DNA from: Opitutales bacterium
GTDB taxonomy: Bacteria; Verrucomicrobiota; Verrucomicrobiia; Opitutales; JABSRG01
Reading direction: 5' to 3'
Assembly: GCA_028280845.1 (NCBI GenBank)
Contig: JANQKZ010000038.1
Span: forward strand, 1-64,000
Length of the DNA stretch: 64,000 nucleotides
The notes below the pieces were generated by a model that was not told the origin of the DNA, searched no databases, and saw nothing but the letters and a program-made list of their open reading frames with translations. Shown here piece by piece: positions 63,722-64,000 of this stretch. Numbering within the stretch: position 1 is the first letter of the stretch; the number at the start of each line of letters is the position of its first letter. The position numbers were made by a program, and so were the translations under genes.

Positions 63722-63985
63722 ATGGACGTTCTATTCTTATCCTTCATGGGCCGGTTTGACCCGATCATGATCCCGGTAATCGCAATTATCTGCGGCACCA
63801 TGATCGCCATAACGGCAATAATCAAAGGGAAGAATCCTCCATCCGACAAACCGGAGGAGGAAGAAGCTTCCCGGACCATCCAGGAAATCTATGCGCAATG
63901 CAATCGCCTGGCGGACCGAATCGAAGCCCTCGAAACGATTATTCTCGAGCGCGAACAACGCAATAAACCTGACTCCTCACGATAA
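63722..63985 (+). CDS. pspB: PspB-like small membrane protein
   Basis: An 87-residue protein with one N-terminal helix (VIAIICGTMIAITAIIKG), an acidic linker and a C-terminal helix with heptads (YAQCNRLADRIEALETIILE). This size and layout fit PspB, which senses envelope stress and interacts with PspA. The match is by position and topology more than sequence, so it is moderate. pspC, if present, would lie beyond the right edge. Confidence 0.7.
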   Translation: MDVLFLSFMGRFDPIMIPVIAIICGTMIAITAIIKGKNPPSDKPEEEEASRTIQEIYAQCNRLADRIEALETIILEREQRNKPDSSR

Positions 63986-64000
63986 TTTACCAACACCCCA

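Noticed and set aside
1-64000. tRNA, rRNA, CRISPR arrays, prophage and insertion sequences
   Set aside because: I found no cloverleaf-like sequence, regular spacer repeat, transposase or phage gene in this window.

Overview
The window is a stretch of bacterial chromosome, moderately GC-rich and densely coded. It is mostly housekeeping genes plus one large respiratory operon. The genes suggest a Gram-negative, respiring heterotroph: a TonB-dependent outer-membrane receptor, many Sec, lipoprotein and Tat signals, and ACIII/cbb3 respiration. The mix (Alternative Complex III joined to a cbb3 oxidase, a PspF/PspA/PspB-like phage-shock locus, few good Shine-Dalgarno sequences) would fit Verrucomicrobiota, perhaps Opitutae. 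That placement is inference: there is no rRNA here and no search could be run. I found no tRNA, rRNA, CRISPR array, insertion sequence or prophage.

Layout. 1-7.7 kb: a truncated cupin gene, a FecA-type TonB receptor, a secreted HExxH peptidase that starts inside a long RNA hairpin, a large multi-pass membrane protein, a methyltransferase and an ACP phosphodiesterase. 7.8-11.4 kb (minus): fabG-acpP-fabF, preceded by a CysJ-like diflavin-reductase module without its flavodoxin domain. 11.4-18 kb (mostly plus): an RsuA/RluB-type pseudouridine synthase, an SH3-like secreted protein, an RDD membrane protein, a receiver-kinase hybrid, proC, a second cupin and a secreted acetyl-xylan-esterase-like hydrolase. 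18-31 kb (minus): actABCDEF, a small membrane protein, ccoS, ccoN, ccoO, a ccoP-like gene, and a double-VOC protein with a membrane tail, mostly overlapping or nearly so. 31.4-33.5 kb: a CcoI-like copper P-type ATPase just upstream of that operon, ending in a good terminator.

33.6-47.4 kb: small operons and single genes: a YgjP-like peptidase, mazG, trpC, rsmA, ugd, an aminotransferase, an alpha/beta hydrolase, a DJ-1/PfpI protein, a dihydrolipoamide-dehydrogenase-like flavoprotein, an SMP-30 lipoprotein, hisA, an M42 peptidase and an SRPBCC protein. 47.4-51.4 kb (minus): tig-clpP-clpX, the protein-quality-control set, followed by a methyltransferase gene broken by one in-frame TGA. 51.6-61.6 kb: a GspF-like protein, aroK with two overlapping membrane genes, a polyprenyl synthase, a bifunctional-nuclease-family protein, a Dus enzyme, sufT, sppA, a conserved protein I cannot name, and a PhnB-like VOC protein. 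61.7-64 kb: divergent pspF and pspA/pspB-like genes with a textbook sigma-54 promoter between them.

Working together. The Act genes should pass electrons from menaquinol to the cbb3 oxidase through bound c-type haems. The copper ATPase and CcoS would supply copper and assemble that oxidase. Fatty-acid synthesis (fabG, acpP, fabF) faces a convergent acpH-like gene that may control the ACP prosthetic group. The Psp locus, SppA, Clp and trigger factor form the envelope and protein-stress side. The observations most worth a second look are the ACIII-cbb3 operon ending in a VOC-membrane fusion, the long hairpin at 2744-2834, the interrupted methyltransferase at 47451-47957, and the psp promoter with phased upstream repeats.
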